NCBI GenBank assembly: GCA_026874595.1
Contig: CM049313.1
Location: forward strand, 54,586,659 to 54,650,658
DNA: 64,000 nt
Direction: 5' to 3'
DNA from: Sipunculus nudus
Taxonomy: Eukaryota > Annelida > Sipuncula > Golfingiida > Sipunculidae
Under the pieces are notes generated by a model, which searched no databases, was not told where the DNA came from, and saw only the letters and a program-made list of their open reading frames with translations. The first letter of the stretch is position 1, and the number at the start of each line of letters is the position of its first letter. Positions 9,959 through 24,900 of the stretch are shown piece by piece. The position numbers and the translations under genes are program-made.

Positions 9959-12900
9959 GTATTTATTATTTGGATGCATGCAGAATATCTTATTTCAGGA
10001 GCAAACAACGATCTAAAACGGCACTATCTTCATATGAGTCAGATGATAAGTAGCTGTCGCATCACTGTGACAGCTGTCATTCTGATGTTAATAGCCTGTA
10101 TCTGTGCCAAGTTTTTTTTTGTACTGAATCAAAAAGACAAAAAAGCAGTTGGATAAATAATGCAGGGAGCATGTTCAGAATAGGGTGTCCATTCTGGGAC
10201 ATGAAAATAAAAATTTTTAAACTGTCTCTTGGACTCGTCTCAAGATGCTTCATTCCGATTCTCTCTACATCAGTGTCTCTAGATTGACTCCGATTGTAAG
10301 CCTTGTAAGGTTTCAAATTGGAGACCCCTTTGGAATTGTATAAGTGACTTTATTTGGTGTCAGCATTAAATAATTACCTTTTTGTTTTTTTATGAAGTTT
10401 CTGAAAGGTTGTAGGACCGATGTATACCTCTATTGCCCTACATATTAATAATTTGGCCCAAGTGTAGAATCAGTACCTGCATTGTGGACGCTATTATACC
10501 ACTACAAATGAGTAAGGAAGTAAAAGTTATACAACCAAATTGCCCTATATTGCCTATTATAGGTTTAGAAATACATAATAGGATTCATTTTACCAATATA
10601 TTTTGTCTGGAGTACATATTAAATACCACTAGTAGCATGTTGTTGGGGGTATCCAAATCCAGACGGCAGCCATGATTTTTTTAAACAGATAATTACGGTA
10701 TGGTAAACAATCTCCATTCAGACTACTGTAAAGTATACCGGTCTGACCATGGGGGTGGGGGGGGGGGGGTTGGGGGGTCTCCCCCCACATTAAAAGCACT
10801 TAATAATGTTTCTTTTTTTGTTGTAGGAATTCTAAGGGGGGTATGGGGGTTCCCCCAGTCTTTGAAGTAGTTAATAATATTTCTCAATAAATATTTTCAT
10901 GATATTTACAACTGCCGTTAGGAGGCGCTAATTATTACTCCGCACCAAGATTTAAAAGCCCTCTTTCCCTGTGACCTTCACATTGTCTTGCATGGTGTAA
11001 TGGCATTAGTGTTCGAGTACTGAGCTGTGCTGCACAGGATCGATTCAAGAGAGGACCAACTTCTGCTATTTCATGTGATAATCATGATTTATAATGTATA
11101 CATGTACTTACAAATTTTTGACTAATAATAATGTCTTTCATCAACAGATACGACACGGTAGGAAATATAAGAGAAGACAATAAGTGGTAGCAATATTTTA
11201 TTCAACTGTCCCAAATGTAGACCTGTACTGATTGTAAATTCGCTCCAATAATTTTATCAAGAGCCGTAATGTTTACATAGAAAAGAAGTCGCCATGATTA
11301 AGTATTTTAATGGGTTCATAACCGAAATTAGCCTTATTGAATCAAACTCTAAGATAACAACTCTTTATCTTGAGACTGATAACCAGAAATGGATCCAGGG
11401 GAGGGGTCCAGTGGGTCTGGACCCCCTTTTTTTAACCAACACAACCTTTTTTGAAGGGTTTCAGATCAATTTTTGCTTCCTGGACCCCCCGTATTGCACC
11501 TATGGACCTTTATTAGGTTTTCTCCTTGGTCTTCCGAGGTTGGACCCTCCCTTTTTTATTAATCCTGGATACTCCTGATACCCATAGGGTGGGAGTTCCT
11601 GTTATATAAGCTTGGCCCTTGCATATGGATCTGTTACAGGTAAATCAACTGCTAAATAGGTACTGCTTAATGGAATTGTGCAGGCCCAATATCCTTGTTC
11701 AAGGCAGTCAGTATGGATTTTGTTGTTCCAATCCTGACTAATTTAATGAAATTATAACTGTATTATTAACAAGATACGGAGTTTTAATCTTAGAGTCCAA
11801 GTCAATCGGGCCACAAGTACCAGACATGGAGTAATAGTAATAAGTAATAGTAATAGTAATAGACTATTACAGCTTTTCCATGTAATAGTAATAGAAATAG
11901 TAATAGACTCAAAAATTTGAGCTGTAATAGTAATAGTAATAGAAACAGAAGGCAAAGTAATAGAGTAATACATATTATTTTCTATTACTTCCTGTGAGCC
12001 CCTTGATCATGAAGCATATCAGCAAATAAAGCTGAACAGACTAGGTTCTTTCCCAGTTATTGCCCAGGATGTGCCTATTGTTGAGGCAAGCATGGGCCAG
12101 CGGCCACATTGCTGGTGACCACTAGTGCTAATTACATAAGAGTACTGGACAGAGTAGGTCACAGCCAAATAAGTTACCTGGCACAATCTGACCTTTGATT
12201 AGCAAACCATGGATAAACACAGGCATGTTTGATGTTAAGAGACAGATAAATAGTTTATTATTATTGTGTCATGTAAATCTTATCTCACATCCATCAATAC
12301 ATATGCATATTCTGAAATGTACCTAGATTTGTTTTCACAAGCCAGTTTGCATTTTAATCATACTGATTGCAATAACACACATTCAAGAAAAATATAATAT
12401 GGAACCAGATACAGTGCAGACCCAAAATGTTCATGATAAGCTTATGGTGTTTTCACTACCCATAACGTATTGAAGCCTACAATGCTATAAACTCATACTA
12501 GTACTACATCACTTTGATAAAGTCATACTGCAGGCACATGTGTTATCTAGTTGATTTATATTCTCTGAAAACTTTTATTACTTGTCTGTTATTTCCTAGT
12601 AGCAATTTAGCAGACCTTCATACAGTTTCTGAAATAATGTTAATTTATATTTTGAAAATTAAATCACGATATTAATTTATTTGATTATATAATATGAAAA
12701 TATAAATAACTGTTAATTTTTTATTATTTAATATCTGAAATTTTGAAATCAAATAATTAGATCCTGTTATGTACAAAATTTAAAGTACAAGATTGTTTAA
12801 TACCAAATGTATTGTAAGAGTGATTTAAATAATAGTTTATTGGTTTAGTAAAATTGATTTAAGTATAAATCACTCTCCATATTCCTAAATTATCCTATGC

Positions 12901-15900
12901 TGGTTTTGCTGCAATGAAGAAGGGCATGCCTGAAGAATAAAAGCCATGCATGCTACCATTATTGTAAAGTTTACCACCTCTCTGTTCACTCTCAAGATGA
13001 AGTATGTGATGGAATAAAACATGGCATCACATCCAAATGAACATGTACACCCCAGAAGATGGGGAACATTTGTCTCCAGTTCGGTTCTGTCCAGATTCTT
13101 GGCGTAAACAGTATTTTATTGGATATATTTATAAGGATTGGGAAACAGGACACATCCCTACATAAATTCCTCTCCTGATACATACATAAAGGACTGAATT
13201 GACAGCTTTGATACTAAATAATAATATGCAAAAATCATGAAAAATTCCTCTGGACACAATTTTTAGTTACACTGAAAAACTTGATTTGTGAACTTAGAGA
13301 AAGAAGATTAAATCTGAACAGAAGTATGTACTATAAAATAAATTTATGTGAAATATATATGAAAATAATATAAAATGTACAAGTATGCATATAATTATAA
13401 ATCATTATTTTACATATGCCAGGGCCTTTACGATGGGTTGCTTTTAAATTACATGTATTCAAGAGTTCATACAATTATCTTATAACTTCGACTTGAAATG
13501 CCCGAATAACGATCATTGATGGTTTTGAAATATTAAAAAAAAAAGAATTAAAGAAGCTGAAATAATTCAGATCTCCAGTATCTTTAGGCTTCTTGTAAAT
13601 GACAAACACCGTATAAGAACATAGTGTAGGTAACTGAATGATACAGGTGCTTGTACTATTATTTAAACATGTGATTGTAGAGCTAGTTTATAGCACTCAT
13701 GGCTGCGCAAGGTCTAGATTCCTCCAATCAGCTTAAGTAATAATAATAGTAATAGATACCCCTGTAATAGTAATATTAATAGTAATAGAAGATAAAATGT
13801 TGTAATAGTAATAGTAATAGTAATATCAGAAATTGAAAGTAATAGTAATAGTAATAGTAATAGTAATAGAACATCTGTAATAGACCCCATGTCTGACAAG
13901 TACAGTTGGGAGAGTGACAGTTGTATGAGAACTTGAATACCTCACTGGGAGCCTTGCTGACTCAAGGAACTGAGAGCCAGAATTTTGTTACATTTTGTTA
14001 AAACTGGCCCAATTTGAAGAGTGACATGCTGGCACAGGGTAATAGTAACATCTGTTGCCACTGATTACAAGGGCGTTGGGTGGTGTGTATTCTGATGTTT
14101 GTATTGTAGAAACTGTAATTGTATGGCTAAAATAATCAATATATGAAAGGGCTAGATTATTTTGAGTTCAATTAAATTGGGCTAAACTGAAATCTCTGAA
14201 GGAAATGTGTAGCAAGGGTATTTTGGGAAATTTGCAAAATAAAGGGAGAAAATGGATGATATTTAGCAAATACCAGAAGGACTGCTACGCAAAGTCATAG
14301 ACCGTATTCAAGGCTAGTATGGAGTCCGGGTTGGCCAGTGTGTCATTCTCAGCCTTGCACAAGGGCAAGATTAAGGGAAGTGTACCACAGTCCTTTGCGA
14401 GGGGTCTAGACTGGGACCCCGCTCTGATCCTATTGCAGTTGGAACTGAAAAAAAGTGGGTGTTTATAGATGTCTGTGCAGGGTACTAGTCTAAAACAATC
14501 ACTCATAACAAGTTCATAGAGTTTGTAATGTTTAAATCACTATGGGCTTACAAAGATGTTTAGGGGATAATATTTAGTAAAAATATTTAGGTAAGAATGT
14601 GGTAATGTTGCTAGAAAGACAAGGATCTTTAGGGGATAATATTTAATGGAAATATTAAGGTAAGAAAATAATAATTGCAAGAAAGACACATTTACTACCA
14701 AAGACAGGAATTGATGCATTTTGATGCGAATATGTAGCACTTTTAGAATTTTTTGTTTCTTCTACCATTTTACAATTACAAGGCTTTATCATACACATCA
14801 TTCTAACAACTGATTGTATCACAGTTGTGGATTTCGCAACAACTCTTGGATCTACCGTCTCAATTTTACCTCTCATGTTTTCCAGTAGATTACCAGTTCA
14901 GATTATAAGCACAGTTTGGTACAGCCCATTTTAATCATGGACTAACAGTTTAAAATCTGACCAGACCAAATTTCATTCCTGAAGTCATTATCACAGGATT
15001 GTAATCTGGACTGGCCAAAAAAAAATTTATATCTGGGCTTGTCCATTTTTAGCTCAGCTGACTGTAAGTCATCTGAGCTATAGGGATCACCTTTTGTCCA
15101 TCGTCCGTCAGTCTGGGCGTCTGTCCGTTAACAGGGCACAAATCGTAACCGCTAGAACTGGAATCTTCTTACTTGACATCCTGGGAGGTCTATGGAAATT
15201 CTCCTTGTAAACCTGAAATTAGGTCACTGTGACCTATATTCTTTGAGCTATAGGGTTCTGAAGTACCCCCCAGAATAATGGAAAATTTAATACAAAAGCT
15301 CAAGTATCTGAACAACTAATGCATTGATCATCATGATTTTTTGCATGGATATTGATCATGGAGTGTTTCATCAGTTTCTGCAGACTGGTGGCGCCACCTG
15401 TATTTTTTCGATTTTTACCAATATTTTTCTCTATTTTTGAGACCTCTTAAGATGCGGCCATCTGTTAACAGGGCACAAATCGTAACGACTACACCTAGAA
15501 TCTTCTCTCTTGACATGCAGGGAGGCCCATAAAAAGTCTCTTGGGAAACCTGAAATAAGGTCTCTGTTACCTATAACCTTTGAGCTATGGGGCTCAGAAG
15601 TACCCCCCAGAATAATGGAAAATTTGATACAAAAGCTCAAGTATCTAAACAACTATTGCAGTGATCACCATGATTCTTTGCATGGATATTGATCATGGAA
15701 TGTGTCATCAGTTTCTGCAGTATGGTGGCGCCACCTGTATTTTTTTTATTTTTACAAATTTTTTTCTCTATTTTTGAGACCTCATAAGATGCGGTCATCT
15801 GTTAACATGGCACAAATCATAACAACTGGACCTAGAATCTTCTCTCTTGACATGCTGAGAGGCCCATGAAAAGTCTCCTTAAAAACTTGAAATTAGGTCT

Positions 15901-18900
15901 CTGTTACCCATAACCTCTGAGCTATGGGGCTCCGAAGTACCCCCCAGAATAATGGAAAATTTGATACAAAAGCTCAAGTATCTGAACAATTATTATATTG
16001 ATCACCATGATTCTTTGCATGGATATTGATCATGAAATGTTTCATCAGTTTCTGCATTCTGGTGGTGCCACCTGTATTTTTTCAATTTTTAGCTCAGCTG
16101 ACTGAAAGTCATCTGAGCTATAGGGATCACCTTTTGTCCGTTGTCCGTCCGGCCATCCAGGCGTCTGTCTGTTAACAGGGCACAAATCGTAACCGCTAGA
16201 CCTGGAATCTTCTTACTTGACATCCTGGGAGGTCTATGGAAATTCTCCTTGTAAACCTGAAATTAGATCACTGTGACCTAAATTCTTCGAGCTATGGGGT
16301 TCTGAAGTACCCCCCCAGAATAATGCAAAATTTAATACAAAAGCTCAAGTATCTGAACAACTAATGCATTAATCACCATGATTCTTTGCATGGATATTGA
16401 TCATGGAGTGTTTCATCAATTTCTGGAGATTGGTGGCGCCAGCTATATTTTTTTTATTTTTTACGATTTTTTTTCTCTACTTTTGTGATCTTTAAACATT
16501 TGGTCATCTGTAAACAGGGCACAAATCATAATGACTCGACCTAGAATCTTCTGTCCTCACCTCCAGGGAAGCCCATAAAAGGTCTACATGGAAACCCGAA
16601 ATAAGGTCCCTGTTACCCATATTCTGTGAGCTATGGGGCTCTGAAGTACCCCCCAGAATAAAGATTTGGTCATATATTAACAGGACACAAATCATAATGA
16701 CTGGACCTAGAATCTTCTTTCTTGACATGCAGGGAGGCCTTTGGAAAGTCTCTTTGGAAATCTGAAATTAGGTCTCTGTTACCCATACCCTTCATGCTAT
16801 GGCTCCGAGAATAAAGATTTGGTCATCTGTTAACAGAGCACAAATTATAATGACTTGACCTAGAATCTCTTTTCTTGATATGCTCGGAGGCCCCTGAAAA
16901 GTCTCCTTATGCACCTGAAATTACATCTCTGTTACCCATATCCTTCATCCTATGCGGCTTTGAAATACCCCCCAGAATAAACATTTGGTCATCTGTTAAC
17001 AGGGCACAAATCATAATAACTGGACCTAGAATTTTATTTTTTGACATGCTGGGAGACCCCTGAAAAGTCATCTTGTAAACCTTGAAAATAGGTGTCTGTT
17101 ACCCATATCCTTCATGCTACAGAGCTCCATAGTACCCCAATGAATATTGGATGATTTTATGCAAAAGGTCAAGTTTGGAAAAAGTATTTCATTCAGATTT
17201 GACATTCAGATGATAAAATTACTTTTGTCAATGTCTTCCTGGTCAGCTGAGCGTCATGACCCCTGGGTCACTTGTTAAACTGGGCCGCATTGCAATCGTA
17301 ATATGGACAGGCCCAACCAAAATTTAAATGTGGGCTGGTCCAGTTTGCCCAGATTGCGATTGTAATCTAGACTGGCTCAGATCAAAATTTTATTCTGGGC
17401 TGGCCTAGGTTTAAACTTTACCAGATTCTTATTTGGACCTACTCTTGTAAGAAATTATTCAAATTTTGCTCCCTCTGAAATCCCTCTTTATTGACCTCTT
17501 ATGACATTAAGACTATTTTATCGCAGCCATGCATCAGTTGCCAGTAAAACGGGGCAGCCCAGGGAGGAGTGCCCAGACCCAGTGTTGGCACATTTCATTT
17601 TGACTGACAGCTCACTGCCCCAGCAACCTAGCTTAGTGATGGGCCTGTCTTTCTGAGCCCATATTCTATACATGCATGGCCTGGGCCAGTTTGCTGTCAG
17701 TGCCATGCTGTTTTTAATTTGATATTGTGCTGCTTTTGCAAGTGATAAATATTTAGATATTAGAACAGTAAACCTGCATGACTTCCATGAATGTGCATGA
17801 TGTATTTTTTTTTTTTGTGATGTGCTTATCCAACTGTCATGTTATTTATTTACAGGACCAAGATACGGTTTGTATATTGTTATAACATGTATACTGCTGC
17901 CTAATCTCAGGGTATTCCTGGTCACTGGTATTTCCAATTAAAAGAAATTGTATTCTATTGTAATATGTTTCTAGATTTCCCAGAGTCCTTCTTTTTCAAG
18001 TCTGGTTGATTCAGCTTTTTATAATTTTCTTCCTTTCTCTTTGTGCACTCTATTTAATGATTTTCATTAACTTGCTTTTCTTTGTTTACCTTATTATTTA
18101 TATCAGGTGAACAGAAATCTGAACAAAAGAGCTTTGAAAGCTTTTTGTTTATTTTAATACCATAATAACAGTCTTGCACCTTTTACAACTATCTCTTCTG
18201 TGGTTGTTGTTAAAAACAAAAGAAGTGGAATAAACTTGAAATATATAATAAGTTCTAGTAGGATGTAGTGGCCCTAGTCAAATGCTGATGAACATATGCT
18301 GGACTTTAACACAATGTGCTGGTGATATGTGGCATGGGATTATCTGTTTCAATCAAAGCTTTTAACTGAAATATCAGTTCATGTTCAAAGGCATCTTAAC
18401 ATAAATAGTAGTTTGACATTTCAACTACCTGGAATAGTGACAGTTTTTTATAGTGTGAAGAAAGTTTTGGAGGTAAATATTTCGAGTATTCACTTGAGTC
18501 TTTCTTTTTTTAAAGATTAATGCATAGCAGGAATTTTTTATGTAGTTCAGCAGCCTTTGAACTCATGTTGATATTTCTGTTTTGATATGCAATGCGTAAC
18601 AACAGTTTGTCAGTAATATTTTCTCCTTGCAATCAGATCAAAGTTTTTAACCATATGTGCTTGCAGTTTTTATAGTGCTGCATGGAAACTAGCTAGGCTT
18701 TGGTTTTTTTGGTGGGACAAAGGATGGAACTTTTGCATGACATGTGTCATGACCAATCAGTTTCATTTAAAGATTAGAAATAATTTCTGTTTAAAGCTGT
18801 TAAGTATGTAAATGTTCATTTGATAACACACTTTTTGCTATTATGTGATGCACTGTTAATACACCATCTAAAATCTTCTCATCTGCCCCTGTGCATTTAG

Positions 18901-21900
18901 TGAAAGTTATTAATAACAATGTTATTTTATTTAGTAATAATTAAGAGCTGTCAAGTGTCATTTATTAACAAAGTCTGATAGCAGTCCAAAAGGGCTATAT
19001 CACATTTCATCATTCCTGCAACTGTTTTTCCAAAAAGAAAAGTAATAAAAATAATTTAAACAAATAGCTCATAAATGAATCTGTATTGTAGTGTTAAATT
19101 AAGTAGAATATGACATAGTTCAGTTATGGTTTTATTTGCAATATTAATGAAGGAGACCATGCATGTAGGTACATGAATATATTATATATAATTCTTGTTG
19201 TTTTCTAGTTATATTTTTGCATGAATAGATGCAATTATGTTTGAATTAGCTTGCAAATAATAAAATGTACATGCATGTCTTATGTGGCATGACATATAAT
19301 TTGGTAGGCATGACTTTAACCATTTAAATTTTGTCATAAATGGCAGTTTCAATTTTAGTAAGAGTAAGTTAAGTGATAATACTAAAGCATTGTTTATCAT
19401 GGTTATTTTTCAGTGCATAGACTCACTGGCTACAATCAACAGTCAGCTGTATGCAGCTTTAGTTAATAGGGGGAAGGCTGATGCTGTGCTGAAAAGATGT
19501 AAGTATTACAATAAGTCTGTTATATTATACTTATATATACAAACATAATTTATATACCAGTATATTGGTTGAAATAGATATTCCTTATACAACAGAGTTA
19601 ATCTCTGTTTTTTTTTATCATGTTGACATTATTTATGTAAATACATATATAAAGATAGAAATAATAGATATAATTTGCAGATTTATTTAGCAACAAATTG
19701 TTATGTTAACACCACTGTGTATTTGAAGTTCCAGAGCTTGAGAAGTACCTGGACTCAGAGTATCCTGAAACACTCTCACTGCCACAAGATGCAAAGGCAG
19801 ATATCATTCTAGCAGGTGAGCATCCGGGAAAGAAAACACTGTCTTAACAAAAGCTGTGCAGAGGCGCATGATTTGACCATCCTGTGTATATGTCAAGACC
19901 TTTGCCAGAATGCAGATTCCAGTGAGATACTTCATCAGTGAATATCAATAGTGTGTTTTAAATCCATGGTAAATTATTGGATAGGTGTTGTATTTGTCAA
20001 TTTTTTTTCAAAATATTTTGCCATGAGACTTCATTTTCATGTACATTTTCTGTTTATTTTCTCTCAGACACATAGAACAGTATCTCAGTAATTGACTAAT
20101 TAACAAATATCCTTTTGTGTGACTTGCTTCCTGACTTTATGCTCTTTACACAGCGCTTTAACTATAGGTCTACTGCCTATATGGTAAGCGCTGTTTGTTA
20201 TGACCTCGTATCGTGAATTGCAACATCAGGGGGGAGCACTGTATTTCTGTCCAATCATGTGAGACTTTGTGCTGGAAGACACGGCCAAGCGAGGAATACA
20301 CGGAGCCAATCATGTTCATTTCGTTTTGAGTGACAGCTCATGGTCGCGGTAATGGTCTGAACAGGCCACAGGCTCGGAGAGAATTGCCACAGACATGGTT
20401 TGCTTAGGGCCTTGGGCATACAGGATGCCCGGCCGGTGAGCTGTAATTCAAACGAAACATAAAAACAAAGGCTGCGTGCACACCACGCTGGCTGGTTTCA
20501 GTTCTGCCGAAAACAGATACATGGCTACGCTAACACAGTCATACTGTCAGAATCGATTCGGTCGATGATCCAAAAATGCAGAGGGAGCAATTAAAATTCA
20601 ACCGTTAACTGTCTTCAAACGGCGCTTGAAGCGCAGCTATGGGCGGAGCCAGGATGCCTGTCAAGTGTTTGTTTATTGGCATCTGGTTGGCTGCTTGTCT
20701 CATCATACGCACATGTTTTTCAGCGTACAACGAACCGCCAACTGGTGTCTGAATATATCATAAACGGTCAAAGCTGGCAGCGTGAAAATCAGTTGCTTCT
20801 TTAGAAGCGTAAGATTTCCGCTGCCTCAGGAGCATACCTGACTTGAACTCAAGGGTCCTAGACTCTCGGGTCACACTCGGAAGTATTGGCTCAAAAAATC
20901 AGGCCGAGTCAATCTCAAGTCCAATAGAAAAAAAACTATATTATAAAGCATTTAAACATGGGAATTACTTATAGAATAATACAAAATAATAAAATTATAT
21001 ATATTAATCTTGGTTCAACATCACAAGCTATAAATGTAATTATTCATGACAGGAAACAGAAATGTGTGCTTTCTTAACATTGAACATGATAATTTGAAAT
21101 TTCCATTTTAAATTGCTTTTTAAGGATATTTGAATTGGACTTGTACTTGAGCTTGGACTCAGGTCCCAAATAACTCAGACTCAAAGAAGGTGGACTTTGA
21201 CTTGAACCTCAAGGACTCAGACTTGGACTAGAATAGCCTGGACTCGGACTTTTACTGGGAATTGGATGGTATGGACATGACTACATCACTGACACATATA
21301 CCTAATTACAAGTAGAACTTTAAAAGGGTGGGCTTTGATAGATTTCTCAAACATGCTACCTGTTTATGTTTTGATTGCAGAAGAAGATCAAATCAGAAAA
21401 CAGGCTGAGGACCTAGAAAAAGTTCAGAATCTCAACACTATACTAAATAGTGAACACATCAAAGGTAGGGCCTTATATTGTTTATAATAATATTACTGTA
21501 AAAATACGGTTCATTTAAGTGAGAATATGCTAAGGAATTAATTCTCAATTCACAAATAACTGGCAGTACTCCTGTTCTCATGTTAATTTGTTTCAATAAA
21601 TACCATTAATGTACCTTAAGCATATGCTATAATAGCTTGTACATTTGTAAATGCATTTTCATAAAAAGCAAGATCTGAAATATTAAATCTCATGTTTTAA
21701 AAATAAAATACTATAGTCCGTTTCATCCCCTCATGTCCACTGTTTTTTGCTATGAAAATTTTTATTAGGTACATTTCAAGGGAAACAAATATAGTGTAGA
21801 GGAGAGGATTACAGAACCTAATTTTCAACTAGGTAACTAAATTCCTATCTTATGCCATATTTGAGTAACAGAATTTTCTGAAAATATGAGAAATCAGTCT

Positions 21901-24900
21901 ACATTTTACAACATATCAGACCCACTTATGGCGGTCAAGGTCATTGGTCACATGCAAAAACAGCCTCAACTGACAGCAGCTGATTGGATGACCTCATGTA
22001 AACACTGTAAAAAATATATAACCAGCTAAAACTAAGATGGCTACTTGTGGAGGGATACACCATATCTGCCAGATCATGATAAAGAGACAAAAATGTTGTG
22101 AAACATAAACGGGGGATTTATTGTAAAATTCTTAACTGCCATATTAGGTTGTCACTTCCATATTTTGTTTACTTGGAAAATATTGAAAAATATAAACTTT
22201 TAAGTAAATCATCTGCAAAAAACAGGTGGACAGCAGGTGGTGAAATGGACTATAACTTAAATTATGCCAGTTTCTCAAATTTTCATTTTCATTAATTTTT
22301 TTAACATTTCTTTGTTTGTATTTCTAGTTGTTCCAGCTTTGAGTTCCAAGTTTCAAGAATTGAGCAAGATACAAATTCAACAGCAGGTAAATTTTCTGAA
22401 TTTCATATTTTCTTAAGTCATTACTGTTCACATGCAGCCTCATTTAAGGGCACTCAAAATACGCACCAAGAACTCCTGCATATGGCCATGTTCTCTTTAG
22501 TCCAACATGTTGCATATTCATTATAAGTTCTAAAGATTCTCATTTACCATAGGTGCTGCCATCTGCAGGCAAAAATCACATAGCAGTCATATGATTAATG
22601 TCTGCCAAATTAATTATGATAGGTGGAGCAGTTCAGTAGATAAAAGGTAATAGATTTTACACCCTATATGCAAAGCAAAAGTTTTCGAATTTCTGTTGAA
22701 ACATCACTTTATCAGTTCCAGTAATTCCAATAAGTTAAGGATTAGTTAAATTCCCCTTTCACCAAGGAATCCTTGTATTTGATTTAGCTAAATTTTTCTT
22801 ATTCACTTACTTATCTGAAGGAAAGACCATTTTGGATCATAGAAATAGTTCAACAGAGGTGACACCACCTGCAGGTTACAACGTGATGTTAGTCATGAGA
22901 TGAATAATCCTGCAAAGTTGGATAATGAAAGCAGCAGGGGTTAAAGAGCCACCTTTGAGTGTGTTGCACTTGTAACATGAATATAACTAAGTGTTTTACA
23001 CTCAGGACACGTGAAAGGTCCATTGGGACCTCGTAATCTAGCTGACCTAATTGTATGAAAGTTGTTAACTGGCCGGGTAATGCCTGGTCTGTAATGCCTG
23101 CTTTGGCTAGTTTTTTTCCCCTAGCACATACTAATTCAGTTTGAAAATGATGAAATAGCCATTCACAATGGAAAAGTTTATTGTAAATGCTGATTGTCCT
23201 GTCTTACACCTGGTTCTGTTTATAGCCTACAAGTTTCAAAGTAACAATATATATGTCAGATACATGGTTTTCTAGTGGTTTTAAAATAAGGCTCCTTTGA
23301 TAGCTATGTTTAATTCTCACTACAGAATCGAGATTGAGAATGATCTTTTAAGAGATGTTTGTTAAAAGAATGGGCTGAACAATGTTGACTAGTATTCCTA
23401 GCACAGTTGGGGGGGACAAATAATAAGTAAAGATGGTGTTATATTTCAGATTAATTTATTAAAGTACATATAAAACAAAGACCAGATTATAACTAAAGAA
23501 TCAAGAAGACATCTTATAACAGTGGTTGTTTTTAGCTCAGCTGACTATAAGTCATCTGAGCTATAGTCATGGTCCATTGTCCGTCGTCCGTCCGTCTGTC
23601 TGTCTGTCCGTCTGGATGTCCGTCCGTAAGACTGGCACTTTTCGACACGGTTGGACCTACGAATCTGAATTTTGACATACAGTTAGATGTCCCCATAATC
23701 TCCTACCATGCCAAAAATTGGGTCAATAGGACTTCGTTCCTTTGAGATATTAAGGAAAAATCTCAATTTTTTATTAGAAATCTATTTTCACACTTCAGGA
23801 CTGCCTAATATCAAAACCATTCGTCTGGTTTTCTTCATATTTACCATAAATATTCCTCTGTATAGTTCCTATGGACATGCCAGATATTAAGTCAGTATTA
23901 TATAATTTAAAAAAGTTATGGGCCCAAACATAATGGACTTTGTAAAAAAATCAGGAAGATATTTGTTCACTTAAGACCAAAAGTGTTAAAGGTAGGGACT
24001 TTTTTCCAGTAATACAACTTTAATTAATCAAAATTTAATTGTATACCAAAAATTAGATCAAAATCTGTTAAATTTTTTTTAAATATTGGCAAAAATATAA
24101 AATTGGTACCTTAAATTTTGCCCAACTTTGGCCATGGCACGTTTTTTTCCTGTAAGTACTGTGGATTTAATTTTCACACCTTGTATACATAGGATTTAAT
24201 CTGTTAAAATCTGAAATTTGAAAATAAAAGCTGCAAAATTAGGCTAGTTATTGAATTTTTTTGGAGGCTCTTGTTGTATTCCCTTACATTGTCAAGCAGT
24301 CCACTTTGATGACTGTAGGTCATTCAGTGCACATCTCTATGCTCCCCAGGCTGTTGACATAATTTTAGATGTCCCCAAAATCTCCTACCATACCGAAAAT
24401 TGGGTCATTAGGACTTTGTTCCTTCGAGATATTAAGGAAAAAAACTCTGTTTTCCATAAAAAAAAACCATTGTTACACTTCAAGGCTGCCTAATATCAAA
24501 ACCACTGATCTGTTTTTGATCGTATTTAGTATTCACATTCTTTTATACATTTTCTATGAACATACCAAAAATTAGGTCAGTATTGAGTATTATTTTGAAG
24601 TTATGGGCCAAAACATAATGCAATTTTTTAAAAAATCAGGAAATATATTTACTCACATGAGAATTGCTGAACCTAGAGACCTTTTTTCAGGAATATAACT
24701 TTATTTAATCAAAATTCAATTGTTTACCCAAACTTAGATCTGAACTTTGCAAATTTTTCAAGTTATTAGCATATATAAAAAACAATACCTTAAATTTTGT
24801 CCAACTTTGGCACTGTCAATTTAATTTTCCCAGCATATATGCATAAGGATTTAATCTTTTAAAATCTGAACTTTCAAAAGAAATTGATTGGAATGAATAG

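Larger units (their letters stand above)
9959..19413 (+). other. DCTN3 intron 1 (9.4 kb) with repeats
   Basis: The largest intron of this gene. It holds poly-G at 10751-10786, a weak tRNA-like SINE head near 10990, two TAATAG-rich satellites (11831, 13736), a composite AGCTCAGCTGA element (15046-17276) inside an older repeat, and a GC-rich repeat relic at about 17515-17710. No internal exon is recognised; the phase-0 join of exons 1 and 2 needs none. Confidence 0.8.
19816..21380 (+). other. DCTN3 intron 3 with two repeats
   Basis: Contains the GC-richer repeat C1 (20141-20836) and the GGACTTGGACTC-type element (about 20850-21290). No exon is seen. Confidence 0.75.

Noticed and set aside
11752-11973. 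Leucine/isoleucine/threonine-rich minus-strand protein
   Set aside because: It is the complement of the TAATAG microsatellite; the same artefact occurs at 13714-13899.
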